From the NCBI GenBank assembly GCA_004193285.1, contig SECP01000025.1, positions 52,138-116,137 on the forward strand: DNA of 64,000 nucleotides, given 5' to 3'. Source of the DNA: Myxococcales bacterium (GTDB lineage: Bacteria; Myxococcota_A; Polyangia; Polyangiales; Polyangiaceae). Both the position numbers and the translations under genes were made by a program. Below, in pieces: positions 8,694-20,122 of the stretch; the stretch's first letter is position 1; every line of letters starts with the position of its first letter. The notes beneath the pieces are model-generated. The model worked only from the letters and a program-made list of their open reading frames with translations. It was not told the DNA's origin and did no database searches.

Positions 8694-9835
8694 GGCTGCG
8701 GCTCCTGCTTGGCGGCCCCGGCGATGCGCCGCTCCGCGGCCTCGTAGACACCCGCGGGCAAGTCCTTGCCGTGGTCGCGCAAGACCGACACGAAGCTCGG
8801 CACGTAGCCGGTTGGCAACAGGTCGCTCTGGATACGGCCGTGAGAGTCCTGGCCGTAGTACTGGCGCGCGAAGATGTCGTGCAATTCGTAGCGGCCGCTC
8901 TGGATGTCGAAGCCGGCCACCTCGGTAATGTGGGTGATCTTGCGCGAGCCGTCGCTCAGCCGAGATGCCTGCACGATCACGTTCACGCCGGAGGCAATTT
9001 GAAGCCGGAGGGCGGCGAGGGGCAGCTCCACGTCGCTCATCATCGCCATCGTCTCCAAGCGGGTCAGCGTGTCTCGCGGGTAAGTGGCGTGGAGCGTGCC
9101 GAGGCAGCCGCCATGGCCGCTGACCATCGCCTGCACGATGTCCAGCGCCTCGCCGCCGCGAATCTCGCCGATCACGATGCGGTCCGGCCGCATGCGCAGG
9201 GTCGCACGAAAGAGGTCCCGGATGCTCACCGCGCCCCGACCTTGAGGATCTGGAGGGCGCGCCTCCAGCTGCACGACGTGCGGGTGCTGCACTTGTACCT
9301 CTTTGGAGTCCTCGATGACCGCGATGCGTTCACCACGCGGGATGAAATGGGTGAACGCATTGAGCAGCGAGGTCTTGCCGCTGCCGGTGCCGCCCGCGAT
9401 CATCACGTTGAGCTTGGAGTGGACCATGGCTTCCAGCGCGTCGTGCGCGTCCTGGGTCAAGGTGCCGAGATCGAGCAGTCGGGCGAGGCTGAAGCTGTCC
9501 TTGGAGAAACGGCGGATGGAGACGTAGGGGCCGTCAGGCGCGGCCGGGGGAATGACGGCTTGCAGGCGTGAGCCGTCCGGCATGCGCGCCTCCAAGATGG
9601 GGTGCAGCTCGTCCACATGCTTGCCGACGAACTGCGCGGCGTTGCGCAGGGCGCATAGAATGGCCTCACCACTCTCGAATTTGGCCGTCGTTTGCTCCAG
9701 CTTGCCTCGGCGCTCCACGAACACGAGGTCGGGTCCATTGATCATGACCTCGGATACGGTCGGGTCGTCCAGGTACGCGCGCACCGGCTCCAAGAAGCCG
9801 AGCAGCGTTTCGGCGTAAACGCTAGCCGCGATCAT
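8690..9835 (-). CDS. CpaF/TadA-family secretion ATPase, second copy
   Basis: 381-aa hexameric ATPase of the type II/IV secretion superfamily that powers pilus assembly. Walker A GGTGSGKT at residues 148-155; the family signatures ARMPDGSRL, VIEDSKE, the Asp box RMRPDRIVIGEIRGGEA and the His box GCLGTLHA are all present, so it looks active. It lacks the FHA domain and Pro-rich linker of the other ATPase in this operon. Having two CpaF ATPases in one operon suggests separate extension and retraction motors or two substrates (inference). Confidence 0.93.
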   Translation of the reverse strand: MIAASVYAETLLGFLEPVRAYLDDPTVSEVMINGPDLVFVERRGKLEQTTAKFESGEAILCALRNAAQFVGKHVDELHPILEARMPDGSRLQAVIPPAAPDGPYVSIRRFSKDSFSLARLLDLGTLTQDAHDALEAMVHSKLNVMIAGGTGSGKTSLLNAFTHFIPRGERIAVIEDSKEVQVQHPHVVQLEARPPDPQGRGAVSIRDLFRATLRMRPDRIVIGEIRGGEALDIVQAMVSGHGGCLGTLHATYPRDTLTRLETMAMMSDVELPLAALRLQIASGVNVIVQASRLSDGSRKITHITEVAGFDIQSGRYELHDIFARQYYGQDSHGRIQSDLLPTGYVPSFVSVLRDHGKDLPAGVYEAAERRIAGAAKQEPQP

Positions 9836-10404
9836 GGCACTGCCTCCAGCAACGATTCGCCCGCTTCTTCGGCGTGCACACCGCCCGGTGAGAGGCGCAG
9901 ATAATCGCGGAAATGCGTGTCGGCCTCGAGGCGGTTACCCAGGTCGTCACGCAGTAAGACGGCCAGGGTGTAGTGCGCGTCCGCGTGCTCGGGCCGCGTC
10001 GCGAGCACCCGCTCCAGCTCTTGCCGCGCCTGGGCAACCTCACCCAGCGCCATGAGCAGGCTCGCTTGCACGAAACGCAGCCGGTAGGCGCGCGGGTGCC
10101 GGCGCAGGTGCTCCTGCGAATACTGCAGCGCGGCACGGTACCGCTGGTCCTTCACGCACACGTCGATGAGCAGCGGGGTGATCTCGGTGTCCTCGCGCCC
10201 ATTGTCTTTGGCCAGGCTCAGGTACTGCTCCGCGCGAGTGAAATCCGCGCGGGCATAGGCGGAGCGAGCGCGCTTCATGAAGAGAGCCGCGAGGCGCTCG
10301 CTCTCCGCCGCGGAGGGGTCCGCGCTGGCGGCCTCTAGCTCGGCGCCGCGCGCGCAGCCGAGCGCGAGCAAGCACGCGAGCAGTGGGATGCAGATGCGGT
10401 TCAT
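9832..10404 (-). CDS. TPR lipoprotein (TadD-like)
   Basis: 190-aa lipoprotein: signal with lipobox LALGC around residue 17, then three or four TPR-like helical hairpins (AYARADFTRAEQYLSLAKDN, DQRYRAALQYSQEHLRRHP, MALGEVAQARQELERVLATRP, HADAHYTLAVLLRDDLGN). TadD, an outer-membrane TPR lipoprotein of tad loci, is the best functional match and helps secretin assembly. ATG 10404 begins directly at the signal peptide and overlaps the preceding stop by 4 bp. Confidence 0.8.
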   Translation of the reverse strand: MNRICIPLLACLLALGCARGAELEAASADPSAAESERLAALFMKRARSAYARADFTRAEQYLSLAKDNGREDTEITPLLIDVCVKDQRYRAALQYSQEHLRRHPRAYRLRFVQASLLMALGEVAQARQELERVLATRPEHADAHYTLAVLLRDDLGNRLEADTHFRDYLRLSPGGVHAEEAGESLLEAVP

Positions 10405-11291
10405 TGGCGCTTCTTTCCGGAAAATTTGAGCTCTATTTGTCGATCCAACGACGTGAGCCAGCTGCTGTAAGGGTTTCCGCGACGACCTACGTAAGAGAGC
10501 AGGAGCCGTACTTCCGTGCGGGCCTCCTCGTAGCTCTTCGTAGCGAGCGCGCGCTCCAAGCGCACTCGGTGGACGTGGAAGTCGAGCTGCACGTTGTCCT
10601 TCAACCGCTCGGCCTGCTGCGACGCGTCCAGGGCGCGCTCGGGGGAGTCCGCGCGGGTGTAGCAAGCCGCCGCCCGGTGAAAGGCGTTGACCGCTCCGAC
10701 CGCGTCTTGCCCGCTAAACGGCGCGCGCTCACGGGCGGTCTCGGCCCGGCGCAGCTCTTCGCCGCCGAGCGCGAAGGCCGCCTCGGGTGCGGCTTCCGGG
10801 CAAGCCGCGGCGCTGGACGCCGCGAACAGGGCAGGCGGCTGAACCTCGGTGGGCAGCGCGCCCTCCGCTGGCTTGTTGGTGAGCAGCAGGTAAAAGCCGA
10901 GCGGGAAGCCAATCGCCGCCATCGCGTAGATGGTAGGGCTGCCGCTGCTGGACTTCTTCGGGCCAGTGGCGCTGCGTGTGACCGAGGACTCCACCAAAGA
11001 GACGAACAGCTCGACGCGCCCCATCCGCAGCAGGCCGTCCGCGACGAGCCGGCCCTCGACGAAGGGAACTCCGTTGAGCGTCACCGGGCGCTCCAGGCTG
11101 CGAACCTGGCCGAAGATGCTGGAACCATCCACGGACAGCAGGAGCTGCTCGACCGCCGCGTCCTCCGCCGGGAGGCGAACCTCACAGTGAGAGCCGCTGC
11201 CGATCAGCGCCTGCGGTGCGTCCACCGTGAGGTCCTGACGGGTACCGTCGTCGTGACGCACGCTGAGCTTGAGAATGGGAACGTCGTTCAT
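10401..11291 (-). CDS. FHA-domain membrane protein of the tad operon
   Basis: 296 aa. N-terminal FHA-like domain about residues 5-100 (IGSGSHCEVRLP ... VTLNGVPFVEGRLVADGLLRMG), a transmembrane helix near 122-140 (IYAMAAIGFPLGFYLLL), and a helical C-terminal region with TPR-like character. The FHA core is degenerate: the usual SRRH segment reads EDAAVEQLLL, so phosphothreonine binding is uncertain. ATG 11291 lies just 3' of the TadC stop. It is the second of two FHA proteins in the operon, placing it in a probable phospho-dependent assembly circuit (inference). Confidence 0.78.
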   Translation of the reverse strand: MNDVPILKLSVRHDDGTRQDLTVDAPQALIGSGSHCEVRLPAEDAAVEQLLLSVDGSSIFGQVRSLERPVTLNGVPFVEGRLVADGLLRMGRVELFVSLVESSVTRSATGPKKSSSGSPTIYAMAAIGFPLGFYLLLTNKPAEGALPTEVQPPALFAASSAAACPEAAPEAAFALGGEELRRAETARERAPFSGQDAVGAVNAFHRAAACYTRADSPERALDASQQAERLKDNVQLDFHVHRVRLERALATKSYEEARTEVRLLLSYVGRRGNPYSSWLTSLDRQIELKFSGKKRQ

Positions 11292-11293
11292 GG

Positions 11294-12205
11294 TTAGTCC
11301 GCTTTGAACGCGTCCTGAATCTGGAGAAACATGGGGGAAACGATCAGCAGTAAGATCGCGGCGAACACGAGGACCATCGGGCCGAGCATCTTCACGCTCG
11401 CGCGCGACGCAGCCTCTTCCGCCCGCGTGGAGCGGCGCTGCCGTGAGGCCTCCGCTTGAATCTCCAAGACATGCCCGAGCGGGTTGCCGCGCTCCTCGGC
11501 TTGGGTCACCGAGCCGACGAACTCTCGCACGACCTCGCACGGCACGCGGTCCGCGAGCTGCTCCAGCGCCTGCTTTCGGGTCTTGCCGACCTGGAGCTCC
11601 TGCAGGACGAGGTTGAGCTCCTCGATCAGGGCGTCGCCGCTGCTGCTGCTCTTGTCGATCACTTGCCGAAGCGCCCCCGGGAAATCCAAGCCGGCGGAGA
11701 GACCCAGCGAGAGGAGGTCAATCACGTAGGGCAACCCGTTCTGCACCCGCTTGCGGCGCTCCTGCTCGATGCCCGTGAGCTGCAAGTACGGCAGCATCAC
11801 GCCGACCATACCGCCGAGCACTACGTACAGGAAGCCGCGCGACAGGAGCGCACCGTACACCGCCCCTGCGCTCAGCCCTGCGAGTAGAGAGCAAATCGTG
11901 AGCGCTACGCACTCCTCCGGCTGGAGACCCCAGAAGTCGCCCGCGAGCGTGATTTGACGGTCCACGCGGCTACGAAAGCCCTCGCCGAGCAGCGGATTCA
12001 CGCGCGCGCCGAGCCACCGTAGCAGCGGCTCCAGCTGGCGGAAGAGCACGCTCGTGCGCTCGGCGCGGAGCCGCTTCAGCCCCCGCACGCCCAGGTAGCT
12101 GGGCTGCGTGGTTGGCACGCTCGCGACCGTGTACGTGAGCAGCCACAGCGTCACGAACGTGGTCAGCGAGATGGTGGCGCGAAGGAACAGCGGTGCGAGG
12201 CTCAT
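11294..12205 (-). CDS. tadC: TadC, inner-membrane pilus assembly platform protein
   Basis: 303-aa type II secretion F-domain protein. A hydrophobic N-terminal helix and further membrane segments around residues 95-145 precede the cytoplasmic F domain (YVIDLLSLGLSAGLDFPGALRQV ... EERGNPLGHVLEIQA), and a final helix near 275-297 ends in SPMFLQIQDAF, typical of TadC. ATG 12205 overlaps the TadB stop by 4 bp; a longer frame to 12253 is inside tadB and is not used. Works with TadB as the platform acted on by the CpaF ATPase. Confidence 0.9.
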   Translation of the reverse strand: MSLAPLFLRATISLTTFVTLWLLTYTVASVPTTQPSYLGVRGLKRLRAERTSVLFRQLEPLLRWLGARVNPLLGEGFRSRVDRQITLAGDFWGLQPEECVALTICSLLAGLSAGAVYGALLSRGFLYVVLGGMVGVMLPYLQLTGIEQERRKRVQNGLPYVIDLLSLGLSAGLDFPGALRQVIDKSSSSGDALIEELNLVLQELQVGKTRKQALEQLADRVPCEVVREFVGSVTQAEERGNPLGHVLEIQAEASRQRRSTRAEEAASRASVKMLGPMVLVFAAILLLIVSPMFLQIQDAFKAD

Positions 12206-13055
12206 ATGTCCACCGCCAAGACTTTGCGCGCCATGAGGAGCGAGGCGAGCCACAGCGCGACGGAGGCCGCGATCACGATCCAGCCGAACACCGACTCGGT
12301 GAGCGGGTCGAAGTAGCCTTTGCTCACGGTATCGAACAAGAGCAGGATTACTGCGGGAAAGACCGCGAGCACCGCGAGCTGGGCCTTACCCTCCGCGGTC
12401 TTGGAGCGAACGACTCCCTGCAGTCGAGCCATCTCCCGTAGCGTCTCCGCGGTCTTCTCCAGGATCTTGGGCAGGTCCCCGCCCACTTGCCGGCCAATCA
12501 GCAAGCCGGAGAGCGCGGCGTCCAGCTGGGTGCTGCGAATGCGACTGGCCATGCTGAGCAGCGCTTGGTCCACCGTGTTGCCGAGCCGCATCTCCTTGAG
12601 CGCGAGCGCTACCTCCGCGTTCAACGGGGGGGCCAAGAGCGGCTGAGTGTAGGCGAGCGCATTGCCGATGCTGGGCGTCGCCTTGAGGGCGTTGGCCAGC
12701 GTGAGGACGAAGCCGTCGATTTTGGACTCGATGGCGCGCACGCGCTGGCGGCGGAGGAGCTCGATATAGAGCGCGGGACCGAACGCGATGGGGAGCACCG
12801 CCGCGTAGGCGACTTTGCTAGCGAGCAAGAGGCCGAGGCTCAGGCTAACGCAGGCGCCGACCACCTGGCTCCAGATGATGACGCGCCCGTGCGTCGGCAT
12901 GAACATCTGCCTGAGCTTGCGGTTCAGGTACGACTCGTAGAGCGACCAATAGCGGTACGGCAAGGACGCCGGATCGCGCGCGGTGAAGAAAACTCCAGCC
13001 GACAGCGCGCCGAGCAGCAGCGCTGATGCGGCTAGCTTCAGCACGAGCAGCTCGT

Positions 13056-13059
<4 letters not shown>
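12202..13059 (-). CDS. tadB: TadB, inner-membrane pilus assembly platform protein
   Basis: 285-aa platform protein: N-terminal helix, two helices around residues 65-100, the F domain (FVLTLANALKATPSIGNALAY ... RIRSTQLDAALSGLLIGRQVGGDLPKILEK) and a C-terminal pair of helices. The start is GTG 13059, overlapping the upstream ATPase stop as GTGA; upstream in-frame codons fall inside the ATPase gene. TadB precedes TadC, the standard tad order. Confidence 0.9.
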
Positions 13060-14770
<1,711 letters not shown>

Positions 14771-14774
<4 letters not shown>

Positions 14775-16135
14775 GGCTTCGTCCTCACGCCGGGCGCGGT
14801 GGCGGGGTTCTTCTCCCAGGCGTTCACGTCTCCCAAGTCCCCGCTGTATTCTTGGTAGTCTTGCAAGGCGTCGTCGAGCACTTCTTGCGCGCCCTTGGGG
14901 ATGGACTCGATGACGCTGGGTACGACGAAGATGGCGCCTTCGACCTCCTCTTGCGCGTCCCCATGCGAGCCGAAGAGCACGCCGAGCAGCGGAATCTCGC
15001 TCAGCAGCGGCAGGCCGCTGATCGAGTGGCGCTGCGAACGAGACCGGATACCCGAGAGCACGATCGACTGGCCGAGCTTCAGCGCGACCGCGGTGCTCAG
15101 TTTGGACACGTTGCGCCCCGGTAGATCCGTACCGGTCGCGACGGGAGGGGTGAGGTCCATCACCTCGGCGTCCAGCTGGACCCGGAGCTCCTTGCTGGTC
15201 GAGTCGAAGCGGGGCAGGACCTTCACGTCCGTGCCAAAACGGATTTGGGTGAGCGTCGCCGCGAAGCCGGTGGTTACGAGGTAGTTCTGCTCACCACCGC
15301 TGGAAAACGCGGCCTCCGAGCCGTTGGACGTGATGACGGTGGAGTGCTTGAGCACCTTGGCCCAGCCTTTGGTCGCCGCTACGTCCAGCCCCGGTAGCGG
15401 CTGGTCGATCACGCTGGCCTGGGCGCTCGTCGCCGCGCCCGCCAGCAGGTCGATCTCGCCGGAGAACTTGCCGAGCTTCACGCCCCCGATCTTGCCGGGC
15501 CAGCTGACCCCCGCCTGGTAGCCCTTGCTGCGGTCGAACTGCACGAACAAGAAGTCCACGCGGATGTTCAGCTTGCTCTCCGCGGCCGCGCCGCCGAGCA
15601 CGACCAAGGACTCGACCTGACCCGGGAACAGCGCCGCGATTTGCACGATGCGCTTCAGCTCCGGCTCGGTGCTGACGCCGCCCTCGATGAACAAGCGGGC
15701 TCCTACGCGACGCACCCGTACGCCGGTCGTCCCTTCCAAGAGCTGCAGCAGCTCCCGCTCCACGCTCTGCATCGGTCGCGGCGAGACGTTGATCTGGTAG
15801 TTGACCTGCGTCTTGTCGTTCTTGAGCAAGAGCAAGGTCGTGGTGCCCGGCTTCTGACCGACGACCACGAACTGCGAGCTGTCCGGCGTGAGCCGCACGT
15901 CCGCGATGCCCTTCACGCCTTCGGCGAAGCTCTTCACGTCAATCGCGGAGATCGTCTTGTTCTCGCCCACCGCGAGGCTGAGCTCCTCGTTGCGCTCGAG
16001 GGCGATGGGCTCGGGAGCCGAGGCTCTCTCCGGCTCCTTGGTGTTTTTGGCCGGCTCCTTCTTTTGAGCGGCCGCCGGCACCGCGAAGGCGAGGGCGAAC
16101 AGGGAAACCCAAGCGAGGCGAGCGCGGCGGGTCAT
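14771..16135 (-). CDS. cpaC: RcpA/CpaC-type outer-membrane secretin
   Basis: 454 aa. Signal peptide (MTRRARLAWVSLFALAFAVPAAA), a short Lys/Glu-rich stretch, the pilus-formation N-terminal domain (about 50-125: LSLAVGENKTISAIDVKSFAEG ... GTTTLLLLKND), a BON-like repeat (about 125-190), then the secretin domain to about residue 425 with VPVATGTDLPGRN-type and LPLLSEIPLLGVLFGS signatures. Forms the gated outer-membrane channel for Flp pili. Overlaps cpaB and cpaF by 4 bp. Confidence 0.93.
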
Positions 16136-16941
16136 CGGATGTTCGAAGCCTCGATGCGAACGGGGCCCTGGGGAGTAGTGGGGCGGCGCTGCACGTCCGC
16201 GCGCGCCTTCGTATCCAAGAGGGCGGAAGCTTTGAGGTCCGGCAAGTCGTCCAACGTGCCCGGGTCGTTGGGCGGGCGCACCGCGACCGAGAGCCGACCT
16301 CGCTCACTGGCGAGCGACAGCAGCTGGGCCTCGGGCAAGCTCAAGCTCAGCGTGAGCTGCTTGTCGCGCTTCCACGAGGGCTCGTCGCGCGTCTTCGCAT
16401 CCGAGGCGGCCTGCGTCTCCGTGCCGACGGCCAGCACCAGCACGCGCTGGAGCAGCACCGCGGAAGACTGCTCGCTATCCCCGGCGTTGCCGTGGAACGT
16501 CGCGATCACGTCCACGTAGTCCCCGGGGCGGATCAGCTGGTTGCCGCGCGTGTCGTCTTGGCCGGTCGAGGCGCGCACCGCGATCGCGCGCTTTCCAGGT
16601 TGAATGAGCGAGCTCAGGTCTCGGTCTTCGGTGGTGATCGCGAGGTCCGTCCACATCAGCGTTTGCTGCGGGTACAGGGCGACGGAGGTCTGCAGGCCGA
16701 GGACCTTGCTCCGCTCCGCGGCCTTGATGGCGCGATCCTCGACGTAGGCGAGGGGCACGCTGCGCGTCGTCAGCATGTCCTCCGTCAGCACTTTGCCGCG
16801 CTCGAGCGGCTTCTGCACCATCAAGAGCTCCACCAGCTCGCCGCCAGACACGTCTCGCTCGAACTTGCGCAAGTAGAGCAAGAGCAGCGCGGTGCCGAGG
16901 AGCGCCATGACGAGGGAGATGAGGAATGCGCGCTTGTTCAT
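16132..16941 (-). CDS. cpaB: CpaB/RcpC-type pilus assembly protein
   Basis: 269 aa. N-terminal membrane helix (residues 5-23), then a SAF domain (VQKPLERGKVLTEDMLTTRSVPL), then the RcpC domain (GKRAIAVRASTGQDDTRGNQLIRPGDYVDVIATF). In other tad systems CpaB/RcpC is a periplasmic protein that stabilises the secretin and may bind peptidoglycan through SAF/beta-clip domains. Located immediately before the secretin gene, the standard position. Confidence 0.9.
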   Translation of the reverse strand: MNKRAFLISLVMALLGTALLLLYLRKFERDVSGGELVELLMVQKPLERGKVLTEDMLTTRSVPLAYVEDRAIKAAERSKVLGLQTSVALYPQQTLMWTDLAITTEDRDLSSLIQPGKRAIAVRASTGQDDTRGNQLIRPGDYVDVIATFHGNAGDSEQSSAVLLQRVLVLAVGTETQAASDAKTRDEPSWKRDKQLTLSLSLPEAQLLSLASERGRLSVAVRPPNDPGTLDDLPDLKASALLDTKARADVQRRPTTPQGPVRIEASNIR

Positions 16942-17942
16942 TCGAGGGGATTTTCGGCGTGGGCGGTGGCTTGGGCGAACCCAGGGCCGCCCATCTCGAT
17001 CAGTGTCACGCCGGTTTGCTCGGCCGGGGTCTGGTTCGTGACGACGATCACGGCCACGCTGCCCTTCGCGAAGGCGCCCACGTGGTCATTCAAGTTCAGC
17101 TCGGACTCTTCGTCTACCGGCAGCGCGGTGTGCGCGTAGCCTTTGGACGCGAGCTCGCGTTCGTAGAAGCTCAGCACCTGGGCGTGGCTTTGGTTCGTGT
17201 CGTACATGCGGAGCGCGTACGGGTGGCCATCCACTTCCGCCGTCAGCACGCGGCGTGAAGCGGGCGGCCGCGGCACCTCCCGCGAGTCGCTTCCAGGCGA
17301 GTCGCCTTCGCCCGTGAACATCTTCAGGATGTTGAAGCTGCCTTCCGTCCACATCGCGAGGACGTGCGTGTGGCCGGACTTGGGGTCCTTACGCGCGACG
17401 AAATAGCGGGCGTCACCGAGCTCGGCCAGGTCACCGGTGTTCATGAAGGCCAGGCTTCGGTCCAGCACGCCTTGCAGCCCACCACCGGCGTCCTTGCGAG
17501 CGATGCAGGTGACCTGCCCGGAGTCGCCTTCCTTCGCTTCTTGACGGGTCGTAAACCAGCTCGCCGGGTCCCGCAGGCTCTGCGGCAGCTTCTGCAAGTG
17601 CGCGTTCACTTCCGGCACCGCGGCGAACTCTTCGGCAATCCCCCCCGAGTCGTCGTGGCAGTACCGTTCGAAGCGACCGAGCACCTCCGGCACGTCGAGC
17701 GGGGTCATCTTCGAGGCCAGAGACATGCGCTGGCCGTTGATGGTGACGACTTGAGGCGGACCTACCAGTGTGGGGCCGAGTTGCTGCAGGAGCGCGAGGC
17801 CACTTTGCTTCACCGCTTCCTCCGCGTTGGCGCGCGCTTGCGGCAGCGAAAACGCGGTCAGTGTGAGGTTGGCGACGCCGAGAAACGTAGCCACCCGGAG
17901 GGTTCCCCGGAGCTTGGGATTGCGGAATATTCGCCTGAGCAT
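16938..17942 (-). CDS. Tad-locus membrane-anchored protein of unknown function
   Basis: 334 aa. A single N-terminal hydrophobic helix (about 14-34, VATFLGVANLTLTAFSL) followed by a soluble, probably periplasmic domain. No family recognised. It has two cysteines in the N-terminal half (FERYCHDDSGG, VTCIARKDAGG) that could form a disulphide. Sits between the TadE-like gene and cpaB, overlapping cpaB by 4 bp. Its fixed place inside the operon suggests a lineage-specific structural or tip component (inference). Confidence 0.7.
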   Translation of the reverse strand: MLRRIFRNPKLRGTLRVATFLGVANLTLTAFSLPQARANAEEAVKQSGLALLQQLGPTLVGPPQVVTINGQRMSLASKMTPLDVPEVLGRFERYCHDDSGGIAEEFAAVPEVNAHLQKLPQSLRDPASWFTTRQEAKEGDSGQVTCIARKDAGGGLQGVLDRSLAFMNTGDLAELGDARYFVARKDPKSGHTHVLAMWTEGSFNILKMFTGEGDSPGSDSREVPRPPASRRVLTAEVDGHPYALRMYDTNQSHAQVLSFYERELASKGYAHTALPVDEESELNLNDHVGAFAKGSVAVIVVTNQTPAEQTGVTLIEMGGPGFAQATAHAENPLE

Positions 17943-17951
17943 CGTGCCGCC

Positions 17952-18413
17952 TCAAAATTTCGGAAGGGTGTTCGTGCCGATGAAGCTGAGAAGGCCCGCG
18001 ATGTCGCCTTTGCCGTTGTCACCGATCTCGTTGCACACGACGGTATCGGTGGCGGTCAGGGTGTAGCTGCCGCCGCCCGCCCGCGCGTGGGCCGAGGCCG
18101 AGTGGCTCGCGCTGCCGCTGGTGTGGCTCACGACGCCGAAGAACGCCGGTAGGGTCGCTTCGGCCAGGGTCGGAGGCCCGTCCTTTACGTCCTCCCAGAT
18201 CGCTTGCATGACCACGCTCGGGTTGCAGCCCTTCATCGCTTGGGACCAAGCGGTTCGGCGCGCCTCCTCTACGGCTTTTTGTTGCGCCAGGTAGAGCCGG
18301 TTAAGGAAGAGGCCGGCCGCCATGAATGTCATCAGCAGGGCGGAGACGATGAGCGATTCGACCAGCGCCGCCCCGCGGCGCGCACGACGGCTTCTCGAGC
18401 GCTTGCGAGTCAT
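17952..18413 (-). CDS. TadE-like pseudopilin
   Basis: 153 aa. Basic N-terminus, then RRG|AALVES where the prepilin peptidase should cut after Gly, followed by a hydrophobic helix (LIVSALLMTFMAAGLFLNRLY). This G-xxxx-E motif matches TadE/TadF pseudopilins. The C-terminal half is Ser/Ala-rich with two cysteines. ATG 18413 is chosen because a GAGG lies about 7 nt upstream; a TTG at 18425 would overlap the TadG stop instead. Downstream of tadG, as tadF often is. Confidence 0.78.
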   Translation of the reverse strand: MTRKRSRSRRARRGAALVESLIVSALLMTFMAAGLFLNRLYLAQQKAVEEARRTAWSQAMKGCNPSVVMQAIWEDVKDGPPTLAEATLPAFFGVVSHTSGSASHSASAHARAGGGSYTLTATDTVVCNEIGDNGKGDIAGLLSFIGTNTLPKF

Positions 18414-18421
18414 GCCATACC

Positions 18422-20122
18422 TCAATGCAGCGTGCCGTTACGGGCGGAGTTGCGCACGACGAATTCCCCAGCGCCGTCGAATGCTCCGGACCCGAATAGC
18501 CCCTTTTGAACGTAGTTGCGGGTGATGTTGTCGTAGACCCAAGTGTCCTTGACGTCGGGGGCCAGGATCTTGAACTTGTCGAAGTGGGGGATCTTGCCGA
18601 GCCCGAAGTTGGCCCCTTCGCCGGCGCCTTCGAAGAATCGCGACAGGGTCGCGACGATGCCGGGCTCGATGGCGCTCGTCAGGAGGCGCTTCATCGGCTG
18701 CACCCGGCGGAGCCGCGCCTTCCAGCCGATTTTCCAGGGCGCGTCGCCCCGGCAGTCGTCCATCCACTGCTTGTCGCAGTCGAAGTAGATCTCGGCGTGA
18801 GCTTCGACCTCCTCGGTGCGCACCGCGACGACGTTCCCGGACCGATTGCCGTCCGCCACCTCGAGGCCCTTGGCATCTCGGTCGACCATGGGCGCGTCCT
18901 TCTCGATTTGGGCGAAGCTTCGCATGAAGACGTTGCCGTTGATGGCCCACTCCCAGACCTTGGCGGGCGTCGCGCACTCGGTACGGTTGTAGCCGGTGCC
19001 GGAGTCTTTCGACTGGAAGGCGCCCTGCAGCTTGTCTTTGGCCGCCTTCCCCTTCTTCTTCTTGCAGTCGCTGACGTACTCTTTCTCGGTCACGACCTTC
19101 CCGTCGTCGTCGCGGTACTTGCCGTCCTTGGCGTCGCCGACCACTCGGTCTGCGAGCTCGGATTTGCAGGCGTCGACCGCTCGTGCGCCAATCTCCTCCG
19201 TCAAGCCTTCCGGCGACTTACCCTCGCCCATGGGGGCGCAGAAGATGCCAGGAAGCGTGCCCACGACTTTACCGAATTTGTCACTCACGGCCTTCATGCC
19301 GTCGACGAAGCCTTGGGAACCGCCCAGCAGGCCAATCAGGTCCGCCGCGTTCCTGCCGATGGCAGCGCCGCCCTTCTCGCACAGCGCCGAGTAGGACTCT
19401 TCTTGCATGGGCAAGCTCACGCCGATGCCGAGGCGCGGGTTTCGGAAGAAGTCTTGATAAATGCCCGCAGCCACGTCGGCCTTGGTCTTCTTGCGGTGCT
19501 TGCCCTCGTACCGACCCTTGCCTTGAAAGCAGCTCATCAGCTTGTCGGCCATGTCCACGTTGATCGCGGGAAGGAGCGACGCGCTCTGGGTGGAAACGTT
19601 CGAGACCGCGTAGCTGCCCTGGGTGTTCGTATTGCTCTGCATCAGGCCGACGATGGGCGTCGCGGTGGCCACCGCCACCTCCGCGGCGCTCATCGCGGTG
19701 AGGATGCGCATGATCTTTTCCGTGAATGGCGGATCTTGACGGACCATCCACATCTCCGCTCGGGCGACCGCAGCCGTGAAGCCGCAGCCGAGCCCGGCCG
19801 TGAAGACGCAAAGGATTCCTCCCAGGACCAGCGCAAGCGTGACCATGACCATGACCGTGCGCCAGAAGATGAACACCGCGAGGACCACCGACATCACGAT
19901 ATTGATGGCCACGATCACGTTCATGCCGCGCGCGTTCCAGACCGCGTTCTCGAACGCGGCCGCGTCCGCGGCGTCTTGTGCGCGCTCGCGCCAGGCGATC
20001 GCATCACCGATACCGGCGATGTGCCAGAGCGCGCCCACCAAGAGCGCCCCCGCGACGACGCCAATCACCATGATGGCGCCGCGTTCGTCGCGCTTCAGCT
20101 GGTTCAGGTCGGTGTGAGTCAT
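18422..20122 (-). CDS. tadG: TadG-like pilus assembly protein
   Basis: 566 aa. N-terminal KRDERG|AIMVIGVVAG resembles the TadE/G start but has Ile where pilins have Glu at +5, so it may not be processed. Two or three hydrophobic segments follow in the first 130 residues (NVIVAINIVMSVVLAVFIFW, MVTLALVLGGILCVFTAGLG), then a large Lys/Asp-rich exported domain with many cysteines and no recognisable von Willebrand motif. The early hydrophobic helix with the WRERAQDAADAAAFENA segment is typical of TadG-like proteins. Candidate minor or tip component. Confidence 0.78.
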   Translation of the reverse strand: MTHTDLNQLKRDERGAIMVIGVVAGALLVGALWHIAGIGDAIAWRERAQDAADAAAFENAVWNARGMNVIVAINIVMSVVLAVFIFWRTVMVMVTLALVLGGILCVFTAGLGCGFTAAVARAEMWMVRQDPPFTEKIMRILTAMSAAEVAVATATPIVGLMQSNTNTQGSYAVSNVSTQSASLLPAINVDMADKLMSCFQGKGRYEGKHRKKTKADVAAGIYQDFFRNPRLGIGVSLPMQEESYSALCEKGGAAIGRNAADLIGLLGGSQGFVDGMKAVSDKFGKVVGTLPGIFCAPMGEGKSPEGLTEEIGARAVDACKSELADRVVGDAKDGKYRDDDGKVVTEKEYVSDCKKKKGKAAKDKLQGAFQSKDSGTGYNRTECATPAKVWEWAINGNVFMRSFAQIEKDAPMVDRDAKGLEVADGNRSGNVVAVRTEEVEAHAEIYFDCDKQWMDDCRGDAPWKIGWKARLRRVQPMKRLLTSAIEPGIVATLSRFFEGAGEGANFGLGKIPHFDKFKILAPDVKDTWVYDNITRNYVQKGLFGSGAFDGAGEFVVRNSARNGTLH